Positions 41,693 through 43,901 of a stretch of 43,901 nt of DNA are shown piece by piece. Position numbers and translations under genes: made by a program. The stretch covers positions 1 to 43,901 of the forward strand of contig NZ_RAWG01000043.1 of assembly GCF_003611735.1 (NCBI RefSeq). The letters run 5' to 3'. Within the stretch, counting starts at the first letter, position 1. Each line of letters opens with the position of its first letter. The notes beneath the pieces are model-generated. The model saw nothing but the letters and a program-made list of their open reading frames with translations, made no database searches and was not told where the DNA came from. Source of the DNA: Corallococcus sicarius (GTDB lineage: Bacteria; Myxococcota; Myxococcia; Myxococcales; Myxococcaceae).

Positions 41693-43279
41693 ATGCAATT
41701 CAGTCTCGTCTCCGGTGACGCCGCGCCGGTGAGCGGTGAGCTGCTCGTCATCCCCCTCTTCGAGGGCGAGCTGGGTGATGCCGCCCCCGCGCCGCTGGCC
41801 ACCGCCGACTCCGCCCTGGATGGCAAGCTGCGCGCCGCGGCCACCCAGGAAGGCTTCAAGGGGAAGGGGGATCAATCCTTCCTGCTGCACACCCTGGGGC
41901 GCCTGGGCTCTGATCGCATCCTGCTCCTGGGCCTGGGCAACCGCGCGCGCTTCCAGCCGGAGGTGCTGCGGCTCGCCGCGGGCCGCGCGGCCAAGACGGC
42001 GCAGCGGCTGAAGGCGACCGCCATCGGCTTCCGGCTGCCCGCCACCGACAACGCGGAGGCCGCCGTGCGCGCCGCGGTGGAGGGCCTGGAGCTGGGCGTC
42101 TACCGCTTCGACAAGTACAAGTCCGCCGCGCGCGAGGAGAAGGGAGCGCCCAAGCTCACCCGCGCCACCCTCACCCTGCCCCAGGGCACGGAGAAGTCGC
42201 GCGCGCTGGAGGACGCGCTCGCGCTGGGCCTCAAGCTGGCGGAGGCCGTCAACTGGGCGCGCGACCTGGTCAACGAGCCCCCCAACGTCGTCACGCCGTC
42301 CCGGCTGGCGCAGGCCGCGCAGCAGGCCGCGAAGGAAGCGGGCCTCCAGGCGGAGATTGGCGGGCGCAAGGAGATTGAACGCCTGAACATGGGCATGTTC
42401 CTGGGCGTCACCGCCGGCAGCGTGCAGGAGCCCCGGCTCATCCACCTGGTCTACACGCCGAAGAACGCGAAGGACGCGAAGCGCGCCCCGCTGGCGCTCG
42501 TGGGCAAGGCCGTCACCTTCGACTCCGGCGGCCTGTCGCTCAAGCCCACCGAGGGCATGGTGGAGATGAAGACGGACATGGCGGGTTCGGCCGCGGTGCT
42601 GGCCGCCATGAAGGTCATTGGCAGCGTGGTGAAGCCGCCCTTCCCGGTGCACGCCTTCATCGGCGCGTGCGAGAACATGCCGTCCGGCACCGCATACAAG
42701 CCGGGTGACATCCTCACCGCGCGCTCCGGCAAGACGGTGGAGATCACCAACACGGACGCCGAAGGCCGCCTCGTCCTGGGTGACATTCTCACCTGGGCCG
42801 GCGAGCACGAGCCGTCCGCCATCATCGACCTCGCGACCCTCACGGGCGCGTGCATGGTGGCGCTGGGCAACTACATCGTGGGCGCGTTCGGCGACGACGA
42901 CGCCACGGTGAACAGCGTGCTGGACGCCGCGAAGGTCGCGGGCGAGGAGATGTGGCGCCTGCCCGTCACCGACCTGCAGAAGGACGCGCTGCGCTCCGAG
43001 GTCGCCGACATGAAGAACTCCGGCGAGCGCTGGGGCGGCGCCATCAACGCGGCCCTCTTCCTCAAGGAGTTCGTCGGCGACGTGCCGTGGGTGCACCTGG
43101 ACATCGCCGGTCCGTCCAACAGCCCCAAGGAGCGCGGCTACTTCAACAAGGGCGCCACCGGCGTCGGCGCGCGCACGCTGGTGGAGCTGGTGCGCCAGCG
43201 GGCCACGGACGTCGCGACGCTGCCTGAGCCCAAGGCCTCCGCGCCCGCGAAGCGCGCGAAGGCGAAGACGGCCCGCTAG
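41693..43279 (+). CDS. pepA: Leucyl aminopeptidase (M17)
   Basis: A 528-residue M17 cytosolic aminopeptidase that removes N-terminal residues using two metal ions. The signature NTDAEGRL is at 353-360; K272 and D277 of GKAVTFDSGG and the D-x-A segment after KTDMAGSAAVLAAM are in place. The N-terminal macro-like domain precedes. The C-terminus has an extra Lys/Ala-rich tail. The ATG at 41693 follows AGGAG and gives the family N-terminus; 35 codons of upstream open frame are ignored. The stop abuts that of the converging lipoprotein gene inside CTAGCTAG. Confidence 0.95.
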   Translation: MQFSLVSGDAAPVSGELLVIPLFEGELGDAAPAPLATADSALDGKLRAAATQEGFKGKGDQSFLLHTLGRLGSDRILLLGLGNRARFQPEVLRLAAGRAAKTAQRLKATAIGFRLPATDNAEAAVRAAVEGLELGVYRFDKYKSAAREEKGAPKLTRATLTLPQGTEKSRALEDALALGLKLAEAVNWARDLVNEPPNVVTPSRLAQAAQQAAKEAGLQAEIGGRKEIERLNMGMFLGVTAGSVQEPRLIHLVYTPKNAKDAKRAPLALVGKAVTFDSGGLSLKPTEGMVEMKTDMAGSAAVLAAMKVIGSVVKPPFPVHAFIGACENMPSGTAYKPGDILTARSGKTVEITNTDAEGRLVLGDILTWAGEHEPSAIIDLATLTGACMVALGNYIVGAFGDDDATVNSVLDAAKVAGEEMWRLPVTDLQKDALRSEVADMKNSGERWGGAINAALFLKEFVGDVPWVHLDIAGPSNSPKERGYFNKGATGVGARTLVELVRQRATDVATLPEPKASAPAKRAKAKTAR

Positions 43280-43900
43280 CTAGCGCGGGTCGCCGGGCTC
43301 GGCTTCGGGCGCGCGGGGCACCGCGCGCACGGCCACGCTCGGCTCCGGGAGCGGACGGACACCCTCCAGCAGGGTGTCCACGCTCTGCATCACGTCCTCG
43401 GACACCTCCGTGGGCCAGGTGGCCAGCATCATCAGCACGCGGCCCCCGTTGCCCTCGCGCACGGCCACCTTGCCGCGCACGCCCTCCCCCACCTGGAAGT
43501 CGAACCCCACCGAGTTGTCCGACAGCGCGATGGGCTGCACGTCCGACGTGGTGAAGCCCGGCTGCTGGCGCAGGCCCTGCGTCAGCCGCTCGGCGAACTG
43601 GGTGGGCGTGGCCACGCCGGGCGCCACCTGGAGCACCACCTGGGCCCCCGAGCCGCGGTGGCGCAGGATGACCGGGATGGCGAGCCCCTCCGGGGTGCGC
43701 TCGTTCGTCTCGTCCAGCTGCCACTCCGCCGTGGGGCGGATGATTTCAAAGCCCAGGTCCTCGTCCACGTAGCGCCGCGTGGTGGACGCGAGGCCCGCCT
43801 CGGTGGAGCCCGAGCCCCCCGTGCCGGTCTCCGCCTGCGTCACCGCCGGCCGGGACGCGCTACACGCCGTGCTCAGCACCAGCACACCCCACCCCCACAT
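43280..43900 (-). CDS. Putative lipoprotein of unknown function at window edge
   Basis: A 206-residue frame starting at the right edge of the window, MWGWGVLVLSTACSAS, which looks like a lipoprotein signal with Cys13, though the window end leaves open a start further upstream. The mature part has GFEIIRPTAEWQLDETNERTPEGLAIPVILRHRGSGAQVVLQVAPG and a PsbP/DUF-like beta pattern often seen in small lipoproteins of unknown role. It converges on pepA with directly adjacent stop codons. Confidence 0.6.
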   Translation of the reverse strand: MWGWGVLVLSTACSASRPAVTQAETGTGGSGSTEAGLASTTRRYVDEDLGFEIIRPTAEWQLDETNERTPEGLAIPVILRHRGSGAQVVLQVAPGVATPTQFAERLTQGLRQQPGFTTSDVQPIALSDNSVGFDFQVGEGVRGKVAVREGNGGRVLMMLATWPTEVSEDVMQSVDTLLEGVRPLPEPSVAVRAVPRAPEAEPGDPR

Positions 43901-43901
43901 C

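Noticed and set aside
43264..43290. CTAGCTAG-containing palindrome at the pepA/lipoprotein junction as a special site
   Set aside because: It is explained by two adjacent TAG stop codons on opposite strands; the short flanking CCCGC/GCGGG pairing is weak evidence for a terminator.

Overview
The window is high-GC DNA with myxobacterial gene content (Myxococcota; most like Corallococcus/Myxococcus, an inference from gene families and codon use, not from a database search). It is mostly single-copy chromosome with about 37 real genes. The first 20 bases are not genomic: they match the Nextera/Tn5 mosaic end with one extra base, so this is a contig end, and the first gene (CapA family) has lost its 5' part.

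Layout. 21-5114: CapA-like protein, a 39-residue highly basic protein, the operon prfA-prmC-murA, and a double zinc-ribbon protein. 5144-8130: two divergent secreted proteins (discoidin-like; lipoprotein with EPN/PPC-like repeats). 8295-11329: a patch with visibly lower GC holding a transglutaminase-fold protein and a polymorphic-toxin cassette: a signal peptide joined to an Rhs core tip, a deaminase-fold toxin domain (HAE and CxxC) and an Imm5-like immunity gene. Both toxin and immunity gene are split by single-base frame breaks. Next to it lie tRNA-Gly(CCC) and a strong terminator hairpin. 11633-20381: an unknown protein, a MalT/LuxR-type regulator coupled to a PDZ protein, and a divergent beta-propeller/di-heme cytochrome c. 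20501-25275: an SDR, a coupled pair of unknown genes (one beta-helix-like), a TetR gene with an operator over its start codon coupled to a GFA-like protein, a 69-residue protein, a PA0069-type radical SAM protein and a GlsB/YeaQ membrane protein. 25305-29364: M13 metallopeptidase, chalcone-isomerase-fold protein, serC.

29497-32118 is the most interesting native locus: YceI protein, then a small exported Cys-containing peptide ending in EGSCG-SGSC, an MNIO (DUF692) enzyme and its DUF2063 partner. This is the layout of a bufferin/HvfA-type metal-related RiPP system. Two hairpins, one followed by a U-rich tract and stable only as minus-strand RNA, separate precursor from enzymes and could set their ratio.

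32213-43900: a gluzincin-like lipoprotein, a TetR-thioesterase operon divergent from fabF with an operator-like palindrome between them, a ScfR-type regulator with a 9+6+9 inverted repeat upstream and a coupled TPR protein, a TauE/SafE-DUF1634 pair with an inverted repeat against the start codon, a possible zinc-dependent phospholipase C-like protein, leucyl aminopeptidase, and a lipoprotein at the right edge. No IS element, CRISPR array, rRNA or phage module was seen.
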